A stretch of DNA of 64,000 nucleotides from Bacteroidales bacterium UBA6431 (GCA_002439095.1 DJOT01000007.1:92801-156800); one strand, 5' to 3'. Counted from the first letter of the stretch, positions 15,556-23,782 are shown. Numbers and translations: made by a program. Notes: a model not told the origin generated them from the letters alone.

Positions 15556-17370
15556 CTATTCGTATACAAATTCCATTCCGTCAAGCCATAACTTGCTGTC
15601 ATCATAGCCCGAAAAATAATCTCCGTACATGCTGGCAGCGCAGCTGATGATGATATGGGTCGGGAACTTGGTCTCATCACGGTACTCTATAGGCAGAGTC
15701 ACCTGTATCCAGTCCTTGGCAGGGTTGCTGTCATCCGAGGAGACGATCTTCTCCCCGAGCGCGATGGTGGAAGCGTCGGTGCTGAAATCCACAAAGGTGC
15801 TCTCGTCCGTGGTATTCACCAAGACCGGGCTGTCCGCGTCACCTCCGTATTTTTTGTAATCCCAGGTACCGAGGGCGACGCGGATCATAGCCTTGTCATA
15901 ATTGCCTTTTTTGCCGTCATCCGGAACATTGCTTGATTCCCTATTGATGACTCCACCCGAGTACTTCATCCAGAACTTCAAGGCAGTAGGACGGGCAGTG
16001 AAAGGACGCCCGAAGAATACTTTTCCTCCACTCGTTCCGATCGTACCGCCAAAATATCCACAGAAAAGATTGCCAGCAGCAAACTTCACTCCAGCAACAA
16101 AGCGAGACTGGAGACATACGGACTGGCTTCCATCTTTCTTGTCAGACGCATCCGGATAGCAAATCACACTGCTAGAACCAACCATCGTTGAACCTGCGTT
16201 CCCGTTGTCCCACCACTTGCTTTTCAATGTCTCGTCCGGGGACGACGGGTCATAGAAAGACTTATACTTGCTGCTTTCATCATTGGAAGTCGTCTCGAAC
16301 CCACCGTTAGGCACTGGTACAGCCCTGTCTGTTGTAATGGTGTTCTGGGCATCCATGGTCTCTTCTGCACCTCCGTCAAGGGCTGTGACGGCGAGCCTGT
16401 ACTCGTATTCCGTCTCAGGGGTGAGACCGGAAATCCTGGCACTGAAGCTGCCCTCGGAGTCGCGCACCGCGTTCACCCTTGTCCAGTCCTGCACCCCTTT
16501 GGCACGGACATCGAAATAAACCTTGTCCTTGTCGTACTGTGTCTCGTCCACATCGGCATGGGCCGTGAAGTGTCCGGCCCAGATCTCATGGCGGGAAGTG
16601 CTTGACACTCCGGTGGATGCAGCCTCGAAGATGATGTCATCGTAGATGTTGTTGGTGCTCTCGTCCACGAGCAGTTCAATGTCGAGAACACCGTTCTTCT
16701 CGGTGAACTTGAGGGTCAGTTTGTAGCGTTTTCCTGCCTCGACTGACTTGACTTCACCTGATTTGCTGAACTGCGAACCGCCGGCGGCAAGCGTGCCGGA
16801 GAACTCCCACTTGAGCGCCGGCTCGAAGCCCGAGGCGATAAAAAAACCATCTGCGCCGCTCTTCTCCGCCGTGTAGACAAGGTTCTCCCCACCGTCTCCG
16901 ACACTTACAGTGCAGGAATAGCTGGCCTGGAACTTCTCCGGGACAGAAGCATCAAAATTGACATTTGAGACAACATTGCAGACCTTGGCCACGACTTCGG
17001 TGGCACTGGTCTGGCCCGCGACGATCTTGAACTCCTTGGAGCCCGAGTAACTTTTCTGTTCCCATGATGCTGCCTGCGGCGTCTGGGCGGAAAGTTCGCC
17101 GGCCACAACATCGACACGGTAGTCATCAGCCGGAAGATAGAGAGACTGCGGCATCTCTGAATACTTGTACTCCCTGACCTTGCCGGAAAAATCGGCCTTG
17201 TAGATCTTGACCACGGCGGAGGAAAGGAGTTCCTCCTGGCTCATGGCTGCTCTGGTGGCGGGCTCACCCACACTCACGGAGAGGGAAAACGCCCCGTCGC
17301 CCTGAGGGGTCTTGGCGCAGGCCGCAGCAAGCAGCATGGCACCGAATATATAGATAATGTTCTTTTTCAT
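15556..17370 (-). CDS. DUF4493 + PCMD domain lipoprotein
   Basis: The 604-residue protein starts with MKKNIIYIFGAMLLAAACAK (lipobox AAAC). Residues 25-235 form a DUF4493 domain, including AVVKIYKADFSGKVREYKY, LPADDYRVDVVAGE and the long beta-rich part ending EVKSVEAGKRYKLTLKF. A fibronectin-like spacer follows (about 240-350), then a PCMD domain with PNGGFETTSN, KWWDNGN, TIGTSGG, PTHIIISCAASMYGDYFSGY and LWLDGMEF. Only this protein combines the two domain types found separately in its neighbours, which makes it the likely link of the complex. It probably sits at the cell surface. Confidence 0.82.
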   Translation of the reverse strand: MKKNIIYIFGAMLLAAACAKTPQGDGAFSLSVSVGEPATRAAMSQEELLSSAVVKIYKADFSGKVREYKYSEMPQSLYLPADDYRVDVVAGELSAQTPQAASWEQKSYSGSKEFKIVAGQTSATEVVAKVCNVVSNVNFDASVPEKFQASYSCTVSVGDGGENLVYTAEKSGADGFFIASGFEPALKWEFSGTLAAGGSQFSKSGEVKSVEAGKRYKLTLKFTEKNGVLDIELLVDESTNNIYDDIIFEAASTGVSSTSRHEIWAGHFTAHADVDETQYDKDKVYFDVRAKGVQDWTRVNAVRDSEGSFSARISGLTPETEYEYRLAVTALDGGAEETMDAQNTITTDRAVPVPNGGFETTSNDESSKYKSFYDPSSPDETLKSKWWDNGNAGSTMVGSSSVICYPDASDKKDGSQSVCLQSRFVAGVKFAAGNLFCGYFGGTIGTSGGKVFFGRPFTARPTALKFWMKYSGGVINRESSNVPDDGKKGNYDKAMIRVALGTWDYKKYGGDADSPVLVNTTDESTFVDFSTDASTIALGEKIVSSDDSNPAKDWIQVTLPIEYRDETKFPTHIIISCAASMYGDYFSGYDDSKLWLDGMEFVYE

Positions 17371-17382
17371 CCAGATGACTCC

Positions 17383-18606
17383 TTATTCTACTACGAGTGT
17401 GATAGGAATGCTCTTGCGGCAGCCCTTGTTGTCCGTGACGTTCATGGTGAACGTGTGGGTGCCCTTGAATCCGAGGAGCGGTGTCTGCGCACCGGAGAGG
17501 TCAAAGTCGATCTCGGTCTTGCCGGCAAGTTCTGCCCCGTGCGGGAAAGGCACGATGTCGAATATGCCCATGGCGGCCTCGGACGGGTTTATGAGGTCGA
17601 GCGTGGTGCCGCCCACAGTGTTGACCGAATTGACGAAATCTTCGTTGGTAGAGGCTATGTCCACAGTGAACTTGCGGGCACCGTTAGGGATCTTGGCGGT
17701 CATGGTCAGAGGAAATTCGCCCGTGGCAGGTACGGTCACCGCCTTGGTGATGTCGTACTGCGAGGTGCTGACGAGCTCGATGCCGCCGTCGCCCACAGGG
17801 GCCTGAGGGTCGTTGCCGTCCCCCTCTTCCGAGCCTTGAACATCATTTTTGAGTTCCAGGTCTTCGACCAGGCCGTCGATCTCGACCTGGAAACTGGCGT
17901 TGCCGGAGGCGTCCGTCTTCTTCATGAACGTGATGATGTGCCAGTCGCGGGCCTTGACTCCGCTGATGGACGTGCTCATCTTCTGGGTCTTGCCGTCTAT
18001 CGAGCCTTTGAAAGTGATGTACATGGTGGACTGCTCCCCGCTGAGGGCGAAATATCCCTGCCGGAGTTCATACTTGGGAGCGCCGCCATTGTATGTGAGT
18101 GAGTATTCGAGAGGGAATCCGGACTTGAGTTCGACCGTGGCGGCGCCGTCCCCGGTGACCATCTCGAGGAACGCGTCGTTATACGACACTGTGGCTATGG
18201 CCTGCAGGAGGGTGCAGGTGAGCGTGCCGATACTGGTGATCTCCCCAGCTTTGATGGAGAAGGTGCTCGTCACCCCATAGACTGGAGCGCCGAACTTGGC
18301 TTCGGGAACTTCCGCACTTGTGGAACGCACGACAAGTTTGTAGTCACCTGCCAGAAGGGATATGTTCCCTCCGGCCTTGACCTCGCCCCAGGTTTTCTTC
18401 CAGAGCTGGCGGTCGCCGTTGTCATACAGGAAAAGAGAGTAGTCTTCGCTCACGGCATCGGCCTTGGTGGGGTTGACTTCCTCCGAGACAGTGAGGCCGG
18501 CCCCGTCGAAAGAGAGCGTGCCGTATTTCTCGCCGTAGTTGAACCTGTCCTTGTCGCAGGCTGCAAGGGCTGCGATGGCCACAACGGCGCACAGTATCTT
18601 TTTCAT
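17383..18606 (-). CDS. DUF4493 domain lipoprotein
   Basis: I start it at MKKILCAVVAIAALAACDKD (lipobox LAAC) at 18606, one base after the stop of the upstream gene; an ATG nine bases earlier is also possible. The family hallmark NYGEKYGTLSFDG follows the signal, then LLAGDYKLVVRSTSAEVPEAKFG and the rest of a DUF4493 domain to about residue 230. The remaining 170 residues form a second beta-rich module ending TFTMNVTDNKGCRKSIPITL, resembling an Ig-like fold. The role is unknown. It is probably a surface subunit. Confidence 0.78.
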   Translation of the reverse strand: MKKILCAVVAIAALAACDKDRFNYGEKYGTLSFDGAGLTVSEEVNPTKADAVSEDYSLFLYDNGDRQLWKKTWGEVKAGGNISLLAGDYKLVVRSTSAEVPEAKFGAPVYGVTSTFSIKAGEITSIGTLTCTLLQAIATVSYNDAFLEMVTGDGAATVELKSGFPLEYSLTYNGGAPKYELRQGYFALSGEQSTMYITFKGSIDGKTQKMSTSISGVKARDWHIITFMKKTDASGNASFQVEIDGLVEDLELKNDVQGSEEGDGNDPQAPVGDGGIELVSTSQYDITKAVTVPATGEFPLTMTAKIPNGARKFTVDIASTNEDFVNSVNTVGGTTLDLINPSEAAMGIFDIVPFPHGAELAGKTEIDFDLSGAQTPLLGFKGTHTFTMNVTDNKGCRKSIPITLVVE

Positions 18607-18607
18607 C

Positions 18608-19351
18608 TTAATCATTGAGTTCTATGTCAGTAAGGGTAACTGTCTCCACGGTGTCGTCGAAAATGATGGTGATGGCACTGGAGCCGATGTTGGGAACATC
18701 AAATTTAACGGTGTAGCATTTCCCCGCATCGATGGACTTGTCAAAAGAGTTGCTGAAAGTCTGAGTCTTTCCGGCCTGATTGGTCAAGGTTCCGGAGACC
18801 GAGAACTTGTATGCGTCGATGAACGCGGCTCTGGCCTCGCTCTTCGGAAACTCGATCACCGTGCCGCCACCCGTCGTGAGAGTGAAGCTGTAGTCCGGAT
18901 AATAAGCTTTGAACGCATCCGTGAAGGCGAAGCGGACTATGGTGTTGGCAAGGCTCGCGCGGATCTTCACCTCTTTCGTCTCCCCTCCGGCGACACCGAA
19001 ATCAGCGGAGCCGCTGAAATATGGCTTTCCGAATCCTTCGTCCGAAGAAGATCCGTAAGATGCTGTGACAGAATAGTTGCCGACCTTGAGCGGAGTCGAA
19101 GCATCGTAATCCTTGAGCAGGCCGGTGTAGACCGGTGAACTCTGGGCGTCGCTTATCTGAAGCCTGAAATCCCCTGCGGAAGGGATGTCGGTGTAGTCGG
19201 AGACGTTGCTCCTGGTGACTTCGGCGACTATCCCGTCAGTCGCCAGAGAGAACGCAGCAAAGCCCTCCCCGCCTCCGGCCTGCTTGGAGCAGGACAGGGC
19301 GGCAAGAGGCAGGGCCAGTGCGGCTGCGGTTTTCAATAACTTTGTATTCAT
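18608..19351 (-). CDS. DUF4493 domain lipoprotein, short
   Basis: The 247-residue protein has a lipoprotein signal (LPLAALSCSKQ) followed by one DUF4493 domain: DFRLQISDAQSSPVYTGLLK, LKVGNYSVTASYGSS, PYFSGSADFGVAGGETKEV, and a C-terminal strand ending TIIFDDTVETVTLTDIEL. It lacks the extra modules of its two neighbours and so may represent the minimal unit. It lies four bases downstream of the fimbrillin-like gene and is coupled to the next gene by a one-base gap. Confidence 0.78.
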   Translation of the reverse strand: MNTKLLKTAAALALPLAALSCSKQAGGGEGFAAFSLATDGIVAEVTRSNVSDYTDIPSAGDFRLQISDAQSSPVYTGLLKDYDASTPLKVGNYSVTASYGSSSDEGFGKPYFSGSADFGVAGGETKEVKIRASLANTIVRFAFTDAFKAYYPDYSFTLTTGGGTVIEFPKSEARAAFIDAYKFSVSGTLTNQAGKTQTFSNSFDKSIDAGKCYTVKFDVPNIGSSAITIIFDDTVETVTLTDIELND

Positions 19352-19355
19352 CGGA

Positions 19356-21152
19356 TTATTTTTTGATTTTCACTTTTATGTTGTCGAGGTAGAGCCAGAG
19401 GGTGCTGTTACCTGGTGCCCCATCGGTCTCTGGTACAGTCCGCCAACTCAGGCGCAGAGGAGCCCCGACACCGGTCAAATAATAACTATATGTATGATTT
19501 ATATTCGTATATGACCCCGATGTCTCATTTACTTCAAATGAACCGGGAAATGTACCATCTTCATCACCACTGCTATAATTTTCCGATACTTTTATGAAGC
19601 CGACATGGACGGTTTGACTGACTTCAGGATTCTTAAACGGCCATGTTGTATACTCCTTCCGATCCATCGAATAGTCAAACTGGACATCAAGATCAACAAT
19701 TTTTCCATCTTTCAATCCGGAAAGGAAAGGGGAATCAGCACGTGCCGAATAATTGGCGAGAGCCGTCTCCCGCCGGCAGGCAAGCCTTATGGCCGTCCCG
19801 GCTTGTGCCCCGGCTCTGGCAGCACTCCAGCCATTCAAAAATGCTTTTGGATCAAAGCTCCCAGCACTGGAGCCACTATATTCATCATTCGAACTGAAAC
19901 TCTTCACCTCGCTGAAATCCTCGAAGAAGAGATACGGGCAGTCAAGACTCAAGCTCGCGCTCACGGCCGTGGACAGGTCGGCAATGGCAAGCGTATCGTG
20001 TAGAACGGCGTTTTCGGACTCGAAGCGAATTGCGACTTTCCGGTTCGAGAGAGTCCGGAACTGTTTTTCATCAAGCGTTTCTAGGAAAAAACTGTCCCCT
20101 TTTGAGAGCAGGCTGCCGTCAGCATTGACGTAAGTATATGTGTTCAAGTCTATTCCGGGCCAATTGACACCTTCCGGAAGACTCAAACTGATATTCTGGA
20201 GATCTTCACCAAGATTGTTGGAGGCAAGGGTGAAGTGGACCGTATACCGCGGACGTGTTTCCAAAGGCTGGAGAGGTACCGGCGTGATGTGCCCGGCCTC
20301 GAATGCCCGTCCCGAAAGGCTGAAATTCATGGCGGAGTACCGGGTAGCGGAATATAGTCTCACCTGCATGCTCTCCCCTGCCCCGTATGGGGTTTGAGGC
20401 GGGATAATGGCGGCCACGGCGGACTGCTTCGAATCGGCGGAGGATGCCTCCAAGGGAGTCCGTAGCTTCATTGTGATGCCGGTCGAGCCTTCTCCGACGG
20501 GGTTTGCACCGGCACTTGCCACGTCCACATCCAATTCTCCGGCAACGGTCTGCGGCATGGTGAACTCTATTTTCTCCACCGCTCCTTCCATCTCATCATT
20601 GCCCTCCGGAATATAGAATCTCAGGAAATGCAGGAGGTGTTTCATCCTGACTTTCAAAGGCTCCTCCACCGGTCCGGCTTCAGTGACAGGCTTGAGTTCC
20701 GGCCCTGTCACAGGTTCGGCCACCGTGATGTCAAGCCCCCCGGACACATCGCCGTTCTGGATCTTGGGTACTACGTAACGGGCTGTGACCCCGCTTGTGG
20801 ACAGCGGCTTCGGATATGAAATGTAATAGGTATATGTCCCCTCCGGCATGGGAGAAGGAAGTGTGGTGCCGAAATATGCCGTGCTTCTGGAGTTGTCTGG
20901 AGATGCAAAGTTTTTGAAAGTCTGATTATCAAGAGCATAAGACCCATCTGAAGCTTTAGCCCAAAGCGAGATCTCATCCCCTTCATCCCAGAGAAAATGC
21001 AGGCCGTCCGCAGACATTGAGGTCTTCGTCGACTGGTTCTCAAGCCCGAGAACCACCTCAACCGGACGAGGTTGCGGACTGTAATCCAATCCACATCCAC
21101 AAAGCAGCAGGGCAGCGGCCAGCCCCACGATAATAGTCTTACCTGACTTCAA
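19356..21152 (-). CDS. Fimbrillin-like lipoprotein (first gene of the operon)
   Basis: The 598-residue protein starts at a TTG codon (the only start available before an in-frame stop at 21159-21161) with signal KSGKTIIVGLAAALLLCGC. Residues 30-300 look like a FimA/Mfa-type fimbrillin N-terminal half: TKTSMSADGLHFLWDEGDEI, TFKNF, STAYFGTTLPSPMPEGTYTYY and VKIEFTMP-like strands. The C-terminal 200 residues form a separate beta-sandwich with FFEDFSEVKSFSSNDEYSG and LYLDNIKVKIKK, reminiscent of choice-of-anchor or PCMD-like ends. It may be a surface-anchored shaft or tip component, and this assignment rests on resemblance. Confidence 0.7.
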   Translation of the reverse strand: MKSGKTIIVGLAAALLLCGCGLDYSPQPRPVEVVLGLENQSTKTSMSADGLHFLWDEGDEISLWAKASDGSYALDNQTFKNFASPDNSRSTAYFGTTLPSPMPEGTYTYYISYPKPLSTSGVTARYVVPKIQNGDVSGGLDITVAEPVTGPELKPVTEAGPVEEPLKVRMKHLLHFLRFYIPEGNDEMEGAVEKIEFTMPQTVAGELDVDVASAGANPVGEGSTGITMKLRTPLEASSADSKQSAVAAIIPPQTPYGAGESMQVRLYSATRYSAMNFSLSGRAFEAGHITPVPLQPLETRPRYTVHFTLASNNLGEDLQNISLSLPEGVNWPGIDLNTYTYVNADGSLLSKGDSFFLETLDEKQFRTLSNRKVAIRFESENAVLHDTLAIADLSTAVSASLSLDCPYLFFEDFSEVKSFSSNDEYSGSSAGSFDPKAFLNGWSAARAGAQAGTAIRLACRRETALANYSARADSPFLSGLKDGKIVDLDVQFDYSMDRKEYTTWPFKNPEVSQTVHVGFIKVSENYSSGDEDGTFPGSFEVNETSGSYTNINHTYSYYLTGVGAPLRLSWRTVPETDGAPGNSTLWLYLDNIKVKIKK

Positions 21153-21173
21153 ATCACATTAACTAACGTCCGG

Positions 21174-21181
21174 CAAAGTTA
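21174..21181 (-). promoter_or_regulatory. Promoter -7 element of the DUF4493/PCMD operon
   Basis: The minus strand reads TAACTTTG, an exact TAnnTTTG, 22 bases upstream of the TTG start of the first gene. No clear -33 TTG is present, so regulation may be positive. Confidence 0.5.
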
Positions 21182-21195
21182 ATGAATTTTTATGA

Positions 21196-21288
21196 ACTGG
21201 AAAGTTTACCGTCTACTCCGCCATCGCCGGCAAGCTCGCGGCGGGATACAGGGATGAGGCGCAGCAGATTGTCAAGAAAATCAAGTGA
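21196..21288 (+). pseudogene. Small coding remnant
   Basis: An open frame without a start codon ends with YSAIAGKLAAGYRDEAQQIV then KKIK and a stop at 21286-21288. Its amphipathic, Lys/Ala-rich character looks like the C-terminus of a real protein. I do not recognise the parent. It lies at the left end of a stretch of decayed DNA. Confidence 0.25.
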
Positions 21289-21352
21289 TTATTCCTGCAT
21301 GGTCAATTGACATATCCGGTTTTTCGCTATATTGCGGAAAAGGAGGACAATC

Positions 21353-21616
21353 ATGTGGGACACCATCGCTAATGCAATAATTATTGTAGCCATTTTTTAT
21401 TTTTTCCGATGGATCTTCCGAAAAATCAAAAATGGCATCGGGAATGCCGTTTACTATGTTTCTTCCGGGGAGATGGCAGATGACAGGAAGCGGTGCAAGT
21501 ACAGGGCCTGGAAGAGAAGGCAGAAAAAACTCGATGCCGCCCTCAAAGACGGAAGCATAGACCACGACACCTATGTCAGGGCCCAGATATGGCTTGAGAA
21601 GATACGGGACTGGTGA
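21353..21616 (+). CDS. Small single-span membrane protein, unknown
   Basis: The 87-residue protein has one hydrophobic helix (ANAIIIVAIFYFFRWIF, residues 5-21) followed by a very basic stretch KRCKYRAWKRRQKK and an amphipathic tail. I start it at MWDTIANA because AGGAGG lies six bases upstream, an unusually strong Shine-Dalgarno sequence for this genome. An ATG 21 bases earlier is possible. The topology suggests the basic tail is cytosolic. The function is unknown. The foreign-looking ribosome-binding site and position suggest mobile origin. Confidence 0.5.
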   Translation: MWDTIANAIIIVAIFYFFRWIFRKIKNGIGNAVYYVSSGEMADDRKRCKYRAWKRRQKKLDAALKDGSIDHDTYVRAQIWLEKIRDW

Positions 21617-21633
21617 TTCTCCTGTCCTTTATG

Positions 21634-21656
21634 GCTGCCGCAAGGCAGCTATTTTT
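21634..21656 (+). terminator. Hairpin terminator
   Basis: GCTGCC-GCAA-GGCAGC is followed by TATTTTT, 18 bases after the small membrane protein gene. Confidence 0.65.
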
Positions 21657-21661
21657 GTATC

Positions 21662-21808
21662 ATGGCAAAGAGAATCACAGAAGAAGAGCTTCGGCTCAAC
21701 ATCACCGTGGCCCTTCACGCTGCGGGCGGACTTCCGTGCAACAAGGCTGAACAGTCGACGATACAGAAGAGGCCGCAGCCCAGAAAGAGCCACGGCCTCA
21801 AAATATGA
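21662..21808 (+). CDS. 48-residue ORF, possible truncated phage gene
   Basis: The frame reads MAKRITEEELRLNITVALHA and ends KSHGLKI. From memory, its first dozen residues resemble the start of tail tape-measure proteins in Bacteroidetes prophages (MAKRITEEELRL type), but the similarity then stops, so this would be a heavily truncated copy. It begins within a few bases of the T-run of the preceding terminator. Both the coding status and the family are uncertain. Confidence 0.3.
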   Translation: MAKRITEEELRLNITVALHAAGGLPCNKAEQSTIQKRPQPRKSHGLKI

Positions 21809-21818
21809 TTGCAACAGA

Positions 21819-22913
21819 TTAAAAAATCTTCGGGGAACGATATTTTGGAATATCGTATTTATCCGTGTCGTGTTTATATCTTGACACGGCAATGGACGGG
21901 CTTATGCCGAATCTCTTTGCATTCTCGGCAATGGCGGACACCACCCTATACGGATTCAGGCTGTCGGCCTCCTGCGACTTGATCTTTTTCCATACGTCTG
22001 ACGGAATCAGATGCTCCTCCGCAAATGCATCGGCTTCTTTCTCTGACCTGTCTTTGTCTACACAGTCTGACGCGATGAAAGATTGCCCGGATTCCTTCAG
22101 ATGAAGTGAGATGTGCCCCAACTCGTGCAAGACATCAAACGCCAGCTTGTCAAGGTCATTATGACGGTATGTGACTACGATTGCGCATCTGTCCTCCATC
22201 TTGGTTGAGAATGCGTCAATTGGCGTCTTCTCCAGCTTAGGCACATTAAGATAGGCGATGCCGCATTCCGCGAGTATGTCGTGTATCTTCTCCGTGGTCA
22301 GCGTTCCGGAATTCGCAAGCCCTGCAATTCTTGAGGCCGCGTCTTCAACGGCACCGTCACCGAACTCATCGGCTCCACTTTGTTTCGCCGCCTTGCATTT
22401 GGCTATGAAAAGCCAGGTGCGCATATTTTTCTCGTCCACCTGACACCTGTCGCTCTTCTTGAAATAGCCGCCGCAGCACATTTCCAAGCCCCCCAGTTCG
22501 GATATGTTCCCGAAAGACGAGAGCTTTGCAAGCCGCTTCGAGGCAGAGGTGAAGTCAATGCAAAAAGCATCATATATGGCCTTCAGGTTTACGGTAGCCC
22601 TCAATTCAATCTCCTTCTGCGCCGCTGCCGCCTCTTCTTTGCCCCTTTCCTCTATCTTCCGCTTGTAGTACGAATATTTGCTTTGCATATTTATCCACTC
22701 TATGGCCGGGATGCCAAGCGCCTTCTCCAGCTTCTCGGCGATCTTCTCACTGATGTCCATCCGGCCTTTTATGAGGGAGTTGAGATGGGGCGGTTGCATG
22801 CCGATCTCAGCGGAAAAGTCTTTCTGCCTGATGCCCCTTTCTTTCAGCTCCGCCGCCAGAATCTCCCCTGGGTGCGAAATGGAAAATGGTATGAACTCAT
22901 TTCTTGTTTCCAT
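21819..22913 (-). CDS. higA: HigA-type antitoxin fused to an ImmA/IrrE-like metallopeptidase domain
   Basis: The 364-residue protein starts METRNEFIPFSISHPGEILA. Residues 10-75 form a HigA-type XRE helix-turn-helix (LKERGIRQKDFSAEIGMQPP, then LNSLIKGRMDISEKIAEKLE). The C-terminal half has the zinc-peptidase motif HELGHISLHL with a later acidic ligand in the SEKEADAFAEEHLIPS segment, typical of the COG2856 family. It is expected to repress its own operon and neutralise the HigB toxin encoded just upstream; the peptidase part may control antitoxin turnover. The start overlaps the toxin stop by 17 bases. An ATG at 22949 lies inside the toxin gene and is less likely. Confidence 0.85.
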   Translation of the reverse strand: METRNEFIPFSISHPGEILAAELKERGIRQKDFSAEIGMQPPHLNSLIKGRMDISEKIAEKLEKALGIPAIEWINMQSKYSYYKRKIEERGKEEAAAAQKEIELRATVNLKAIYDAFCIDFTSASKRLAKLSSFGNISELGGLEMCCGGYFKKSDRCQVDEKNMRTWLFIAKCKAAKQSGADEFGDGAVEDAASRIAGLANSGTLTTEKIHDILAECGIAYLNVPKLEKTPIDAFSTKMEDRCAIVVTYRHNDLDKLAFDVLHELGHISLHLKESGQSFIASDCVDKDRSEKEADAFAEEHLIPSDVWKKIKSQEADSLNPYRVVSAIAENAKRFGISPSIAVSRYKHDTDKYDIPKYRSPKIF

Positions 22914-23229
22914 AATGTGTGGTATTAAGTTCCAAAATTTCAATCTCAATGCCTTCTTCCGATTCAGTAAATATGAGTCGCTCCACCCGCCCGTTCATTA
23001 TACGGACAGAACTCCTGCCGCTCATGTTATCAGTAAATCTCTCGTAGTGCAGGAAAGAGTAATTGTCCCTTAGGAATGCCGTGTTCGGGGCATACACAAA
23101 AGCGGATAAGGCCCTCGCAAGAGCACGCATAAATGCGCCGTCACGGACATACTTCTTGTATGCGCTCTTCTTTGACTTTCCTGTCGTGCAAAATTCTTCC
23201 AAATCACTGTCACTGAAGTTGACTTTCAT
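22897..23229 (-). CDS. higB: HigB-type toxin (RelE superfamily)
   Basis: The 110-residue protein begins MKVNFSDSDLEEFCTTGKSK and has the compact HigB layout: basic SKKSAYKKYV helix, FVYAPNTAFLRDNYSFLHYE, then RMNGR-like strand IMNGRVERLIFTE and the C-terminal ILELNTTHYGNKK. HigB proteins are ribosome-dependent mRNA interferases. The toxin-first order with the antitoxin downstream is characteristic of hig modules. The pair sits in an AT-richer accessory tract next to tRNA-Ser, consistent with a mobile origin. Confidence 0.82.
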   Translation of the reverse strand: MKVNFSDSDLEEFCTTGKSKKSAYKKYVRDGAFMRALARALSAFVYAPNTAFLRDNYSFLHYERFTDNMSGRSSVRIMNGRVERLIFTESEEGIEIEILELNTTHYGNKK

Positions 23230-23246
23230 CTCGTTGTCGTTTTATG

Positions 23247-23280
23247 CAAATATAAAACCAAAAATCAAATTAATTACAAA
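23247..23280 (-). promoter_or_regulatory. Promoter region of higBA
   Basis: The minus strand has TATATTTG at 23254-23247, 18 bases before the higB start, with TTTG at 23280-23277 (22-base spacing). A 7-bp inverted repeat AATTACA/TGTAATT (23272-23278, 23286-23292) overlaps the upstream element and could be the HigA operator. Confidence 0.5.
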
Positions 23281-23292
23281 AAAAATGTAATT

Positions 23293-23694
23293 TTTAGCTC
23301 GTTGAAAAGCCACACAGGAAGACCCAAAGGGCGGAAGGTGTGTCTGAAACGTAGTGCTTATGACCTCTTGTATCCTTGTGAATATGCTAAAACTCAGTGA
23401 ATTACCTACTTCTATTTATCGCGAAACTTCAGACAACTCACTATATTGTGCATATTTCAACAATATACACAATGAAGAACTATCTCATTATCGTGCTTGC
23501 GGAAGGGGCTTGCATGAAAGCGTCGACGAACTCCCTCGATGTCTAAAGCGCATACAAGCTCATCCGCGCCAAGAAAACATGGAATCGGAGAAAGCCGAAT
23601 CAAAATCCGGGACAGAACTTGTCCCGATTTTGTCCCGTTTCGGGCTTAATTTTGCGCCTAATTTATTAGAAATTAGAGCGTTAGCCCTCTTTCG
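23293..23694. other. AT-rich gap between higBA and tRNA-Ser
   Basis: No convincing gene is visible in these 400 bases. There is a short run of GGGACA-type repeats around 23610-23640 (GGGACA, TGTCCCG, TGTCCCG), which can fold into a hairpin, and several short interrupted frames. The position, directly 3' of a tRNA gene and next to a toxin-antitoxin pair, is where the attachment site and integrase end of an integrated element would be expected. I cannot identify an integrase. Confidence 0.4.
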
Positions 23695-23782
23695 CGGAAA
23701 GACAGGGATTCGAACCCTGGAGCCGTTTTTGACGACCACACGCTTTCCAGACGTGCCTCTTCAGCCACTCGAGCATCTTTCC
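23695..23782 (-). tRNA. tRNA-Ser (anticodon GGA)
   Basis: The 88-nt class II tRNA has acceptor stem GGAAAGA/TCTTTCC with discriminator G, a D arm beginning TGGCTGAAGAGGC, anticodon stem CACGT/GCGTG around CTGGAAA (anticodon GGA), a long variable arm and T arm CAGGGTTCGAATCCCTG. CCA is not encoded. Its 3' end borders an apparently decayed island. Confidence 0.96.

Noticed and set aside
21281..21565. 94-codon minus-strand frame opposite the small membrane protein
   Set aside because: The plus-strand frame has a strong Shine-Dalgarno sequence and a clear membrane helix; the minus frame has neither.
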